64,000 bases of DNA, from NCBI GenBank assembly GCA_035362935.1, contig DAOSEC010000007.1, positions 1 to 64,000 on the forward strand, in the 5' to 3' direction. The translations under genes were made by a program, and so were the position numbers. The notes under the pieces were generated by a model. It was not told where the DNA came from, ran no database searches, and worked only from the letters and a program-made list of their open reading frames with translations. Below, piece after piece: positions 32,564-40,698 of the stretch (positions are counted from its first letter, which is position 1; each line of letters opens with the position of its first letter). The DNA comes from DAOSEC01 sp035362935 (GTDB lineage: Bacteria; Bacillota_I; Bacilli_A; ML615J-28; CAG-313).

Positions 32564-34900
32564 ATGGAAAAATATTTAAGGTTACTTGAACTTGATCAAG
32601 TGTTAGAAGCAGTAAAAACCAAAGCCATTATGGCAAAAACACAAGAATTGATTGGTTCTATCAAACCAACTAGTGATCAAATGATCATTGAACAGATGCT
32701 AACCGAAACCAAAGATGCAACGGTCATACTTTATCGGTTTTCCGATTTGCCAATCTATTTTGATTCTGATATCTCGCTCTTAGCCAATAAAGCAAGCAAG
32801 GGTGGCGTATTATCTTCAAATGAAATTTATGATGTCGTTCGGATGAATCACACGATCAAAGCAATTATAAAATTACAAGAAACGATTGTATCAAATAAAG
32901 TTAAAATTGATACCTTTGATTCTTATGTAGACCGTTTGATGATCGATCAAGTTCTACACGATGTAATTATTAAATCTATTGATTCCTTTGGTGAAATTTT
33001 AGATTCAGCGAGTCCACTACTCAAGCAGGCACGTACAAAAATCAAAAACCTTGAAAAAGACATTCGCAGTAAAATGCAAGAAATCATATCAAAACAAGCA
33101 TCGATGCTTTCTCAAGCAATCATCACAGTTCGTAATGATCGCTTGGTAGTTCCGGTCAAACAAGAGTATAAAAACGTCTTTAAAGGAATTATCCATGATG
33201 AGTCATCATCAGGAGAAACCGTATTTATGGAACCTTCTAGTGTCTTTGAAAAGAACAATGAAATGTTTAAGGCAAGAGAAGATGTGAAAAAAGAAGAGTA
33301 TCGTGTATTAAAAGATCTTTCTAATCAAATTGGCGACTCTGTTGGTATGTTAACCGATTCTTATCTAACAATTCTTGATCTCGATTTCATTTTTGCGAAA
33401 GCAAAGTACGCAATCGAGATTCATGCGAATAAACCTCGTATCAACCAAGAGGGAATCATGGATCTCATACAAGCAAGGCATCCACTTTTAAAGGTTAAAA
33501 AAGTAGTTCCAAATACCGTAACCTTCGGCAAAGGATATCAAGGTATTATTATTACCGGGCCAAATACAGGTGGAAAAACGGTATTATTAAAAACCGTTGG
33601 ATTAATTGCCTTAATGGTAAAGTGCGGACTATTGGTTCCATGTGACGAATTGAGCAATGTCATGATCTATGATCAAGTGTTTTCGGATATTGGAGATGAA
33701 CAAAGCATTGGTCAAAACTTATCGACCTTTTCTTCGCATATGACGAATATTATTCATATTCTCAATCACATTACACCGCACTCACTTGTTTTGCTTGATG
33801 AGGTAGGATCTGGTACTGACCCAAAAGAAGGGTCAAGTTTAGCGATTGCTATTTTAGAATATTTGCTCGCGAATCGTGTTATGTTTATTGTTACAACCCA
33901 CTATTCGGAATTAAAGGCATATGCATACAACTCTGAAAAAGTAATCAATGCGAGTGTTGAGTTTAGTGTTGAGACGCTTTCCCCAACGTATAAGCTACTT
34001 CTTGGTGTGCCAGGTCAGTCCAATGCTTATCGCATATGTGCTTCGTTAGGATTAAAGCCAGAAATCATCGAACAAGCATCGAGTTATCAATCAATTAGCG
34101 ATACAAACATTCAAACTATGATTTCAAAGTTAGAGAATCAATCTTATGAACTAGAGTTAAAACTAAAAGCTGTTGAAAAAGAGAAACAAGAATATATCAA
34201 GTTAAATGAAACTTTTTTACAAGGCGTTCAAACGCAAGAAAAAGAAAAATCACTCTTGATTCAAAAAGCGAAGTCGGAAGCACAAGAACTAATCATCCAA
34301 GCAACAAAGAAGGCAAAAGAGTTGATCGCAGAACTTGAAACCATGAAAGATAGAGAAACAAAGTTTCATGAAATAGCTAACATGAAATATCAGTTAAAAC
34401 AACTCAATGCAACAGAAGAAGTAACCATCGATCAAGAAAATCATGAATTTGTTGTCGATGACTTTGTCGAAGTCATTCCATATCAACAAACCGGACAGAT
34501 TAAGAAAGTTCTAAAAAACAATCAATTTAGTGTTCAAACAGGTAATGTGCTGTTATCGGTAGAGGCAAAAAATTTAAGATGGATCAAAGATAAAATGGGT
34601 GAACCAACAAAAATAACTCCACAAAGTGTCTCAAAAGAACCTAAAATGCAAAAGCAAGTCTCCATTCGTCTTGATTTAAGAGGAGAACGTTATGAGGATG
34701 CATACATCTTGTTGGAGCGTTATTTAGATGATTGCATGTTAGCCAACTTCAAACAAGTGACAATCATACATGGTCATGGAACTGGAGTGATTCGAGAACT
34801 TGTCCAAACCGTACTTAAGAACAACAAACACGTCAAGAGTTTTCGATACGGAATGGGAGGAGAAGGTGGCGTTGGTGCTACAATCGTTGAATTTCATTAA
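32564..34900 (+). CDS. mutS2: MutS2 (endonuclease/ribosome-rescue ATPase with Smr domain)
   Basis: A 778-residue MutS homologue. MutS2 suppresses homologous recombination in some species and splits collided ribosomes in Bacillus. It has the core/lever region (about 1-320), the ATPase with Walker A GPNTGGKTVLLKT (about 333-345), Walker B VLLDEVGSGTDPKEGS (about 408), a coiled coil (about 515-605) and a C-terminal Smr nuclease domain with LDLRGERYEDA and HGHGTGVIRE. The start is ATG 32564. The frame extends 36 codons upstream into the promoter region, without a ribosome site. The Shine-Dalgarno (AAAGG) is weak. Confidence 0.95.
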   Translation: MEKYLRLLELDQVLEAVKTKAIMAKTQELIGSIKPTSDQMIIEQMLTETKDATVILYRFSDLPIYFDSDISLLANKASKGGVLSSNEIYDVVRMNHTIKAIIKLQETIVSNKVKIDTFDSYVDRLMIDQVLHDVIIKSIDSFGEILDSASPLLKQARTKIKNLEKDIRSKMQEIISKQASMLSQAIITVRNDRLVVPVKQEYKNVFKGIIHDESSSGETVFMEPSSVFEKNNEMFKAREDVKKEEYRVLKDLSNQIGDSVGMLTDSYLTILDLDFIFAKAKYAIEIHANKPRINQEGIMDLIQARHPLLKVKKVVPNTVTFGKGYQGIIITGPNTGGKTVLLKTVGLIALMVKCGLLVPCDELSNVMIYDQVFSDIGDEQSIGQNLSTFSSHMTNIIHILNHITPHSLVLLDEVGSGTDPKEGSSLAIAILEYLLANRVMFIVTTHYSELKAYAYNSEKVINASVEFSVETLSPTYKLLLGVPGQSNAYRICASLGLKPEIIEQASSYQSISDTNIQTMISKLENQSYELELKLKAVEKEKQEYIKLNETFLQGVQTQEKEKSLLIQKAKSEAQELIIQATKKAKELIAELETMKDRETKFHEIANMKYQLKQLNATEEVTIDQENHEFVVDDFVEVIPYQQTGQIKKVLKNNQFSVQTGNVLLSVEAKNLRWIKDKMGEPTKITPQSVSKEPKMQKQVSIRLDLRGERYEDAYILLERYLDDCMLANFKQVTIIHGHGTGVIRELVQTVLKNNKHVKSFRYGMGGEGGVGATIVEFH

Positions 34901-34910
34901 AGCAAATGGA

Positions 34911-34939
34911 TTGTAAAACAAAATTAAATATGATATTAT
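34911..34939 (+). promoter_or_regulatory. trxA promoter
   Basis: TTGTAA (34911-34916), 17-bp spacer, TATTAT (34934-34939). Confidence 0.65.
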
Positions 34940-34970
34940 AGAAACGAATTAATTAGGGAGGAAATAATAA

Positions 34971-35276
34971 ATGAAAATCTTAAAATCAGATGAATTTAAA
35001 GGTGCTATTAGTGGAGATTTGGTGTTAATTGATTTTTACGCGGATTGGTGTATGCCATGTAAAATGATAGCTCCAATTTTAGAACAAGTTGCAGAAGAAA
35101 AAACAGGATTCCAAATCTATAAGTTAAACGTAGATGACAACGGACCAATTGCTATGCAATACAATGTTAGAAGCATACCAACTTTAGCAATCTTCAAAAA
35201 TGGAGTGGAAGTTGACCGTAAATTAGGATTTATGTCAAAACCACAATTAGAATCTTGGTTAGCAAAAAATAAGTAA
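34971..35276 (+). CDS. trxA: Thioredoxin with CMPC active site
   Basis: Small dithiol carrier that reduces protein disulphides and supplies peroxiredoxins such as Bcp. At 101 residues it has the thioredoxin fold landmarks: LVLIDFYADWC, NVDDNGPIA, the cis-Pro in VRSIPTLAIFKNG. The active site is W-C-M-P-C rather than the usual WCGPC (residues about 26-30). A hydrophobic residue at that position may shift redox potential or partner choice. GGGAGGAAA precedes the ATG. It is monocistronic. Confidence 0.95.
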   Translation: MKILKSDEFKGAISGDLVLIDFYADWCMPCKMIAPILEQVAEEKTGFQIYKLNVDDNGPIAMQYNVRSIPTLAIFKNGVEVDRKLGFMSKPQLESWLAKNK

Positions 35277-35352
35277 TATGAGATAAAGGTAGACGTAAGT
35301 TCTGCCTTTTTTCAATGTTTAGCTTAGTTGATTCGATTCAACTAGATTTACT

Positions 35353-35366
35353 TGTTAACGCTTTCA
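35353..35366 (+). promoter_or_regulatory. cre-type catabolite control site upstream of the Fic gene
   Basis: TGTTAACGCTTTCA fits the CcpA-site consensus TGWNANCGNTNWCA at every defined position. It sits just upstream of the -35 box of the following promoter, a position from which activation or weak repression could be expected. Confidence 0.5.
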
Positions 35367-35373
35367 AAAATGT

Positions 35374-35403
35374 TTGCTAAAGCGTCGATAGATATGATAT
35401 AAT
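35374..35403 (+). promoter_or_regulatory. Promoter of the Fic-family gene
   Basis: TTGCTA (35374-35379), 18-bp spacer, TATAAT (35398-35403). Confidence 0.65.
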
Positions 35404-35442
35404 GATTGTATCAAAATAAATAGATTTTTGGAGGTATCAAAA

Positions 35443-36144
35443 ATGATCAAAAGCGATGTGATTGACAAAATCGATTTAGCCAAAAGTAATCTTAACCGTT
35501 TGAGCAAAGAGGAACGCCATCAGCTCGAACATGAATTTGAGACACAGTTTACATATCACTCTGTTTCAATGGAAAAAGGTAAGGTTACTTTTGAAGAAGT
35601 AAAAAGTTTTTTAGAAGGCAACTCAGCGGATCAGCAATATGTGAAAATTGCGACAAACCATTTAGAAGCGCTAAAATTCGTGAAAGAACATGTAGAGAAA
35701 GGCGTTCCACTTGATGAAGAGATTATCAAAGACATTCATCAAATCGTTATGAAAGACATTATGGTTGGAGGAGTATATCGTAACGTTGATATTTCAGTCA
35801 GAGGTTCTCTTCACACCCCACCAAATCATTTAAAAGTGTATGACCGTATGAAAAAAATGATGTTAACGTTAAGTGAGTTTGAAGGGACTGCAATTCAAAA
35901 AGCAGCTTACACCCATTTGCAACTATCTAAGATTTATCCGTTCCTTGATGGAAATGGTAGAACTGCAAGACTATGTTTAAACTATCAACTAATGTTAGCC
36001 GGGTATCTTCCAGTCATTATTCCAATGGAACTGAAAAAAGAGTATTTCGAAGCAATGGAAGAATTCAAATTAAACAAAAATCCAGAAAAGTTTGAACATT
36101 TGATCAAACAACTAGAAAATGATCAAATCAGACGTCTGATTTAA
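35443..36144 (+). CDS. Fic-domain protein with substituted catalytic histidine
   Basis: Fic proteins transfer AMP or related groups to hydroxyls of target proteins, using HPFxxGNGR. This 233-residue member has the fold and most of the motif (about 166-177) but reads YPFLDGNGRTAR: the catalytic His codon is TAT (Tyr). The segment YHSVSMEKGKVTFEEV near residue 40 resembles the inhibitory (S/T)xxxE(G/N) helix, with Lys where Gly or Asn is usual. Activity is therefore doubtful. It may bind nucleotides or targets without AMPylation. ATG 35443 follows GGAGGT. Confidence 0.85.
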   Translation: MIKSDVIDKIDLAKSNLNRLSKEERHQLEHEFETQFTYHSVSMEKGKVTFEEVKSFLEGNSADQQYVKIATNHLEALKFVKEHVEKGVPLDEEIIKDIHQIVMKDIMVGGVYRNVDISVRGSLHTPPNHLKVYDRMKKMMLTLSEFEGTAIQKAAYTHLQLSKIYPFLDGNGRTARLCLNYQLMLAGYLPVIIPMELKKEYFEAMEEFKLNKNPEKFEHLIKQLENDQIRRLI

Positions 36145-36154
36145 TATCCATGAT

Positions 36155-36184
36155 AAAAAGGTGCTATTTCTAGCACTTTTTTTT
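36155..36184 (+). terminator. Terminator after the Fic gene
   Basis: The stem AAAAGGTGCTA/TAGCACTTTT with loop TTTC is followed by a run of T. Confidence 0.9.
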
Positions 36185-36215
36185 CAAAAAACTATGAAAT
36201 GATTTGGAATTATGC

Positions 36216-36221
36216 TATAAT
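36216..36221 (+). promoter_or_regulatory. -10 box upstream of the DUF402 gene
   Basis: Consensus TATAAT about 27 bases before the ATG. No good -35 box is seen at 17 bp. Confidence 0.5.
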
Positions 36222-36247
36222 TTTAACAAGTAGAAAGAAGGGACGTT

Positions 36248-36778
36248 ATGCAACAAACAGAAGTTGGACGAAAACTCCAAATTATTAGTTACAAGCATAA
36301 CGGTGAACTACATCGCGTTTGGCAACATGCGATTATGATACAAGAATTCGATGAATTCGCAGTATTGGTAAACGATCGTGCCAATGTAATAGATTCCGAT
36401 GGTAGAAAATGGAAGACAAGAGAACCAGCTGTATGTTATTTCTTTAAGGAGCACTGGTTTAATGTAATTTGTATGATAAGAGGAAACGATATTTATTACT
36501 ATTGTAATTTAAGTTCACCTTATGTGATTGATGAAGAAGGACTAAAGTATATTGATTATGATTTAGATGTGAAATTATTTCCAAGTGGAGATAGTGTAAT
36601 ACTAGACCGTGATGAATTTGACTTTAACAAAGTCGACTATCAATATTCGCAAGAACTGATTGATGTCATTGAACAAAGTTTACAACAGATTTTAACAAGA
36701 ATTCAAAACAAAGAAGAACCATTTGATAAAAAATTCATTATGAAATGGTATGAAGTGTACAAAAACACATTAAAATAA
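36248..36778 (+). CDS. DUF402 family nucleoside phosphatase-like protein
   Basis: A 176-residue DUF402 (YgaC/Ntdp) protein. Relatives hydrolyse nucleoside tri- and diphosphates, especially purine ones, with a metal held by aspartates. The family segments seen are WQHAIMIQEF, PAVCYFFKEHWFNVICMIR, YYCNLSSPYVIDEEGLKYIDYDLDVKLFP (metal-site region, about 91-119) and LDRDEFDFN. AAGAAGGGACG precedes the ATG. It lies 10 bases upstream of the aminopeptidase gene, probably one transcript. Confidence 0.88.
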   Translation: MQQTEVGRKLQIISYKHNGELHRVWQHAIMIQEFDEFAVLVNDRANVIDSDGRKWKTREPAVCYFFKEHWFNVICMIRGNDIYYYCNLSSPYVIDEEGLKYIDYDLDVKLFPSGDSVILDRDEFDFNKVDYQYSQELIDVIEQSLQQILTRIQNKEEPFDKKFIMKWYEVYKNTLK

Positions 36779-36788
36779 GGAGAAACAA

Positions 36789-37910
36789 ATGAAAGATCCA
36801 AGATTACAAACATTAGCAAAATCACTCGTTGCGTATTCTACAAATGTTCAACCAGGAGAACATGTATTAGTAAGAGGACACGCAAATGCACGACCACTCA
36901 TCTTAGAAGTGATCAAAGCAATTCAAGATGCAAAAGCTTACCCCCACTTTCAATTATTAGATGATGAAATCAGTCGACAAATTTTAATGCAAGTCAACAA
37001 TGAGTATTATGATGTCGCGGCGAAATGGCGTGAACAACAATTCTCTGATATCCAAGCATCCATTAGCATTTACTCAGAAGACAATGATTCTGAAATGAGT
37101 GATGTTCCGACTGAAAACCGGATGTTAGCAGCAAAACGCCTTCGTCCTTCCAGTGAAATCTTGATGAAACGTAAATGGTGTTTGTTAAACTATCCAAGTT
37201 ACGGACTTGCTCAAAAAGCTCAAATGAGTTATGAAAAATTCTTTGATTATTTAATAGATGTATGTACCGTTGATTATTCAAAAATGAATGCTGCCTTAAA
37301 ACCACTAAAAGATTTGATGGAAAAAACAGATAAAGTAAGAATTGTTGCCCCAAATACTGACTTATCATTCTCAATCAAAGGAATCAACGCAGTGATTTGT
37401 GCAGGGAACTATAATATTCCGGATGGAGAAATCTTTACTGCACCTGTTAAAAACAGTGTCAATGGAACAATTACTTATAACACAATGAGCCCATATCAAG
37501 GGATCGTATACAATAATGTATCATTAACCTTTGAACATGGAAAAATCATTAAATGCAGTGCTGACAAAGACAACGAATCGTTAGAAAAAATCTTCAACAC
37601 CGATGAAGGTGCAAGGTTTGTTGGTGAATTTGCGATTGGTGTCAACCCAATGATTCTGCACCCTATGGGAGATATTTTATTTGATGAAAAAATTGCTGGA
37701 AGTCTACATTTTACTCCTGGACAATGCTACGAAGGAGAAGCGGACAATGGCAATAAATCCGCAATCCACTGGGATTTGGTGTTGATCCAACGCTCAGAAT
37801 ATGGTGGAGGAGAAATTTATTTTGATGACCGATTGATCCGAAAAGATGGTATTTTCGTTATCCCAGAATTACTCGGATTAAACCCTGAAAACCTGATGAA
37901 AAAGGACTAA
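36789..37910 (+). CDS. Aminopeptidase, M29 family (AmpS/PepS type)
   Basis: Metallo-aminopeptidase that removes N-terminal residues from peptides in the cytosol, 373 residues. The M29 pattern is clear: VQPGEHVLVRG near the N-terminus, PDGEIFTAPV (metal-binding Glu region), GARFVGEFAIGVNP (about 276-289) and FTPGQCYEGEADNGNKSAIHWDLV (His and Asp near the C-terminus). Dinuclear metal dependence is known for the family. AAGGAGAAACAA precedes the ATG. Confidence 0.93.
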   Translation: MKDPRLQTLAKSLVAYSTNVQPGEHVLVRGHANARPLILEVIKAIQDAKAYPHFQLLDDEISRQILMQVNNEYYDVAAKWREQQFSDIQASISIYSEDNDSEMSDVPTENRMLAAKRLRPSSEILMKRKWCLLNYPSYGLAQKAQMSYEKFFDYLIDVCTVDYSKMNAALKPLKDLMEKTDKVRIVAPNTDLSFSIKGINAVICAGNYNIPDGEIFTAPVKNSVNGTITYNTMSPYQGIVYNNVSLTFEHGKIIKCSADKDNESLEKIFNTDEGARFVGEFAIGVNPMILHPMGDILFDEKIAGSLHFTPGQCYEGEADNGNKSAIHWDLVLIQRSEYGGGEIYFDDRLIRKDGIFVIPELLGLNPENLMKKD

Positions 37911-37922
37911 TAATTTACACAA

Positions 37923-37952
37923 AAAAGATTTCCAAATATGGAAATCTTTTCA
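37923..37952 (+). terminator. Terminator after the M29 aminopeptidase
   Basis: The stem AAAAGATTTCCA/TGGAAATCTTTT with a 4-nt loop lies 13 bases after the stop. Confidence 0.85.
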
Positions 37953-37960
37953 ATTCTCGA

Positions 37961-37989
37961 TTGTATTAACCTATTTATTTTGATATACT
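37961..37989 (+). promoter_or_regulatory. hup promoter
   Basis: TTGTAT (37961-37966), 17-bp spacer, TATACT (37984-37989). Confidence 0.7.
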
Positions 37990-38006
37990 CATAAGTGGTG
38001 AGAAAC

Positions 38007-38282
38007 ATGCACAAAAAAGACCTCATTAACGCAGTTAAGAAAAATTCTGAACTAACAAAACGAGACATTAGCAGCGTAATCGATGCTGTTTTTGACGAAA
38101 TTACAGCTTCCCTTGTTCGCGGTGAAAAGGTTGTAATCTCGAATTTTGGTACATTTGAAAAGCAAGAACGGAGTGGTTATATGGGATATCATCCTGTCAC
38201 TGGTGAAACAATTGAAGTTGGCGAACATGCAAAGATTTCATTCAAAAGTGCCAAAGCATTAAAGGAACAAATCAATGATTAA
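38007..38282 (+). CDS. hup: HU-family DNA-binding protein
   Basis: Nucleoid protein that bends DNA as a dimer. The 91 residues start HKKDLINAVKKNSELTKRD and include VFDEITASLVRGEKVVISNFGTFEKQERSGYMGYHPVTGE (beta arm, with the intercalating Pro region) and the FKSAKALKEQI end. The ATG at 38007 is preceded by GGTGAG. A GTG four codons earlier is within the ribosome site. Its stop overlaps the start of the ankyrin gene (ATGATTAA), so translation is coupled. Confidence 0.96.
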   Translation: MHKKDLINAVKKNSELTKRDISSVIDAVFDEITASLVRGEKVVISNFGTFEKQERSGYMGYHPVTGETIEVGEHAKISFKSAKALKEQIND

Positions 38283-39600
38283 AATTGATTTTAAGTTTAT
38301 TGAATCGTTTTCCAATTATGGAACAGGAAATTCAGAAGATATCGTAACTGCGGTAATTAACAATGATTGTCTTTTTGTCATCAATTACCTAAATGAGGGT
38401 GGAGATATTCTCTTTGTCGATGACAAAAAAGAAACGTTACTACACAAAGCAACAAGAAACCATCACTACGAGATCATTGACATGTTAATTCGGCTTGGAA
38501 TGAATGTCAATGCCAACAATACCCATTACGAAACTCCGCTCCACCAAGCGGTTCGTTTTAAAAATTCTGAAGCCGTGGAGTTGTTGTTGTTAAATAACGC
38601 CAATGTGAACGCAGTGAATAAGAAAAAACAAACACCACTTCATTTGGCTGTTACAACCGGAAAATTAGATATCATTGACTCCTTGCTAACCAAAGGAGCA
38701 AAAGTGAACTTTCCTGATGAAATCGGGATGAAGGCAATTCATTATGCTGCTAAGAATGGAAAACAAGAAGTAATCCGTCAGTTAATCAATGCTGGAGCAT
38801 CCATTCTAGAAAGCGATGATCGTGGAAACACGCCACTTCATTATGCTTGTGAAAATGGATTATCAGAACTGATTACAAAGGTTCTTCGTCATACTGTGAT
38901 TGTCGACTTTAAGAACATTTATGGGCAAACAGCGTTACATATCGCATGTGCAAACGCAAGCGTTGATGTCGTAAGAGCATTGGTTGCGAAAGGATATTCA
39001 TTAGAGGCAAAAGATTCGCACGGAAAAGTACCTATCGATTATGCGATTGATGCACAAAAGTTCGATAATGCGGAAGTGTTAAAAGAAGTGTTTAATAGTA
39101 GTGAATACCGAAATCGTAAGCAAAAATTTCAATTTCACGAAGCAATTCGAAAAGGAAACATTCAATTAGCGATTAATATGATCGATTCTGTTGATATCAA
39201 CGAACGCAACGACTATTTTGTGAAACCAATTTACTATGCGATATTAAGTGGAAATGTAAAGCTAGTTGAGGAACTATTAAAAAAAGGAGCTGAGATTGAA
39301 AATATCGACGCTTTGGGTCACTCTGCATTGTTGTTATCAATTTATTGCACTGACTTAAGAATACTTGAACTGTTACTCCAATCAAAAGCAAATCCAAATG
39401 AGTCATTTTATGATAGAACACCGCTATACCGAGCTATTATGAAAAATAATTTTGAATTGTTTGAACTGTTAATCAAACATGGTGCTGATATACTTCATAT
39501 CGATAGTAAGTACCGAAGCCTATATTCGTATGCTCTCGAAAATGGAAATGATAAAATTATAGAAATATTCAATCAAAAAAATGCTAATCGTTTGGTGTAA
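38275..39600 (+). CDS. Ankyrin-repeat protein
   Basis: A 441-residue protein made almost wholly of about ten ankyrin repeats, recognisable by TPLHxAV/ALH-type cores (TLLHKATRNHHYEIIDMLIRLG, TPLHQAVRFKNSEAVELLLL, TPLHLAVTTGKLDIIDSLLTKGA, TPLHYACENG, TALHIACANA and others). There is no signal peptide or membrane segment, so it should act in the cytosol as a protein-binding scaffold. Its target is unknown. Its start overlaps hup by 8 bases, an unusual pairing that hints at a nucleoid- or stress-linked role. The last codons form the left arm of the terminator. Confidence 0.88.
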   Translation: MIKIDFKFIESFSNYGTGNSEDIVTAVINNDCLFVINYLNEGGDILFVDDKKETLLHKATRNHHYEIIDMLIRLGMNVNANNTHYETPLHQAVRFKNSEAVELLLLNNANVNAVNKKKQTPLHLAVTTGKLDIIDSLLTKGAKVNFPDEIGMKAIHYAAKNGKQEVIRQLINAGASILESDDRGNTPLHYACENGLSELITKVLRHTVIVDFKNIYGQTALHIACANASVDVVRALVAKGYSLEAKDSHGKVPIDYAIDAQKFDNAEVLKEVFNSSEYRNRKQKFQFHEAIRKGNIQLAINMIDSVDINERNDYFVKPIYYAILSGNVKLVEELLKKGAEIENIDALGHSALLLSIYCTDLRILELLLQSKANPNESFYDRTPLYRAIMKNNFELFELLIKHGADILHIDSKYRSLYSYALENGNDKIIEIFNQKNANRLV

Positions 39601-39618
39601 CGATTAGCATTTTTATTT
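39577..39618 (+). terminator. Terminator overlapping the 3' end of the ankyrin gene
   Basis: A 14-bp stem AAAAATGCTAATCG and its complement encloses a 10-nt loop that contains the stop codon. T runs at both ends make it bidirectional for the convergent CPBP gene. Confidence 0.9.
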
Positions 39619-39621
39619 TGT

Positions 39622-40518
39622 TTATTTGAAAAAAGGTAAGATGGAAGTTAGTTCAATGAACCCAAGTGTTGCGAGCATTGAAAATGCATTTTGGAAGAAA
39701 TGAGCTATCATTGGGACAAAAATATTATTGTTTGCTTTTTTATAGATGAACCCTAATGCTGCTCCCATAAATAAATATGGAAGAATTTGTGCGAGTCCTA
39801 ATAAAGACTCTTGTAAGGTAGAATCTCCTGAGAAGAAACTCGTTGCTTCAGCGACGATATGAATCGAAGCAAATAATAAACTGGATAATAAGATAATGAC
39901 TGGGGTAGAAAATCGCTTTGTTCGCTCTAATCCATCAATCATCGCTTTACGAAAAATTAATTCTTCTACAATTGGTGCACCAAACAAGGTGACTATTACC
40001 ATCAAGAAACCATAATCACTTCGGACCAAATTGATGATTTCCGTTTGATTGGCAGAATCACCTTCAATGCCAAACAAAATTAATATATACCCAGCAGCGA
40101 CTGCTGCTAGTAAAATCAAGATCCATCCTAAGAAACCATGTAACAAAATCGTCGGAATCTGACCCTTTGTTTTTTCCCAATCAATTTTGATAAATGCTTT
40201 TAAAACGATGATAGATACGGTTGTAATTAAGATATACGTTAGCAGTTGTGATATTCCAGCAACAAAATGAATGTAGTCAACAGGTAAATTGTCAGGATCT
40301 ATTGTTTGACCTGGATTAAGTATCACATAAAACATCCCTGCTAGCACACCGGAAACCAAGCTTCCAACCACGAATAAAATAAAATACAAGAAGATGCTTT
40401 TTTTCAGTGCGTAATAATCAAGGGTTTCTTCTACTGGTTTTGATACAATTTTTGCGCAATCATCACAAATGATGGTATCAGATTCATCTATGTAATTTCC
40501 ACACTTTTTACAATACAT
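39622..40518 (-). CDS. CPBP (CAAX protease/bacteriocin-processing) family membrane protein with N-terminal zinc ribbon
   Basis: A 298-residue protein. Residues 3-22 form a zinc ribbon (CKKCGNYIDESDTIICDDC), then about eight transmembrane helices with the intramembrane metalloprotease motifs EELIFRKAMIDG (EExxxR, about 190), FASIHI (about 215) and HFFQNAF (HxxxN, about 277). Such enzymes process prenylated or secreted peptides, or confer bacteriocin self-immunity. The substrate is unknown. The zinc ribbon is an extra module seen in some Bacillota members. The ATG is preceded by GAGGTG. It is divergent from the K+ channel regulator gene. Confidence 0.88.
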   Translation of the reverse strand: MYCKKCGNYIDESDTIICDDCAKIVSKPVEETLDYYALKKSIFLYFILFVVGSLVSGVLAGMFYVILNPGQTIDPDNLPVDYIHFVAGISQLLTYILITTVSIIVLKAFIKIDWEKTKGQIPTILLHGFLGWILILLAAVAAGYILILFGIEGDSANQTEIINLVRSDYGFLMVIVTLFGAPIVEELIFRKAMIDGLERTKRFSTPVIILLSSLLFASIHIVAEATSFFSGDSTLQESLLGLAQILPYLFMGAALGFIYKKANNNIFVPMIAHFFQNAFSMLATLGFIELTSILPFFK

Positions 40519-40590
40519 AATGCACCTCGTTTTGAATTTATTGTATATGTATTATATCATATCATAAAGTAAAAATCTAAACATAGTTTA

Positions 40591-40607
40591 TTTTCATTGA
40601 ATTTTCA
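40591..40607. promoter_or_regulatory. Direct repeat of TTTTCA with 11-bp period
   Basis: TTTTCA occurs at 40591-40596 and 40602-40607 in the divergent intergenic region. The same hexamer pair (as TGAAAA) recurs near 52579 and 60100. It could be a response-regulator box. This is inference from spacing alone. Confidence 0.3.
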
Positions 40608-40636
40608 TATATTCGCATTTCGAAATAGGAAAATCC

Positions 40637-40665
40637 TTGCTTGCACAATGAAAAAGTGGTATAAT
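40637..40665 (+). promoter_or_regulatory. Promoter of the K+ transport regulator
   Basis: TTGCTT (40637-40642), 17-bp spacer, TATAAT (40660-40665). Confidence 0.7.
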
Positions 40666-40698
40666 ATTCTACGTAAATGAAAGAACGAGGGGATTACT

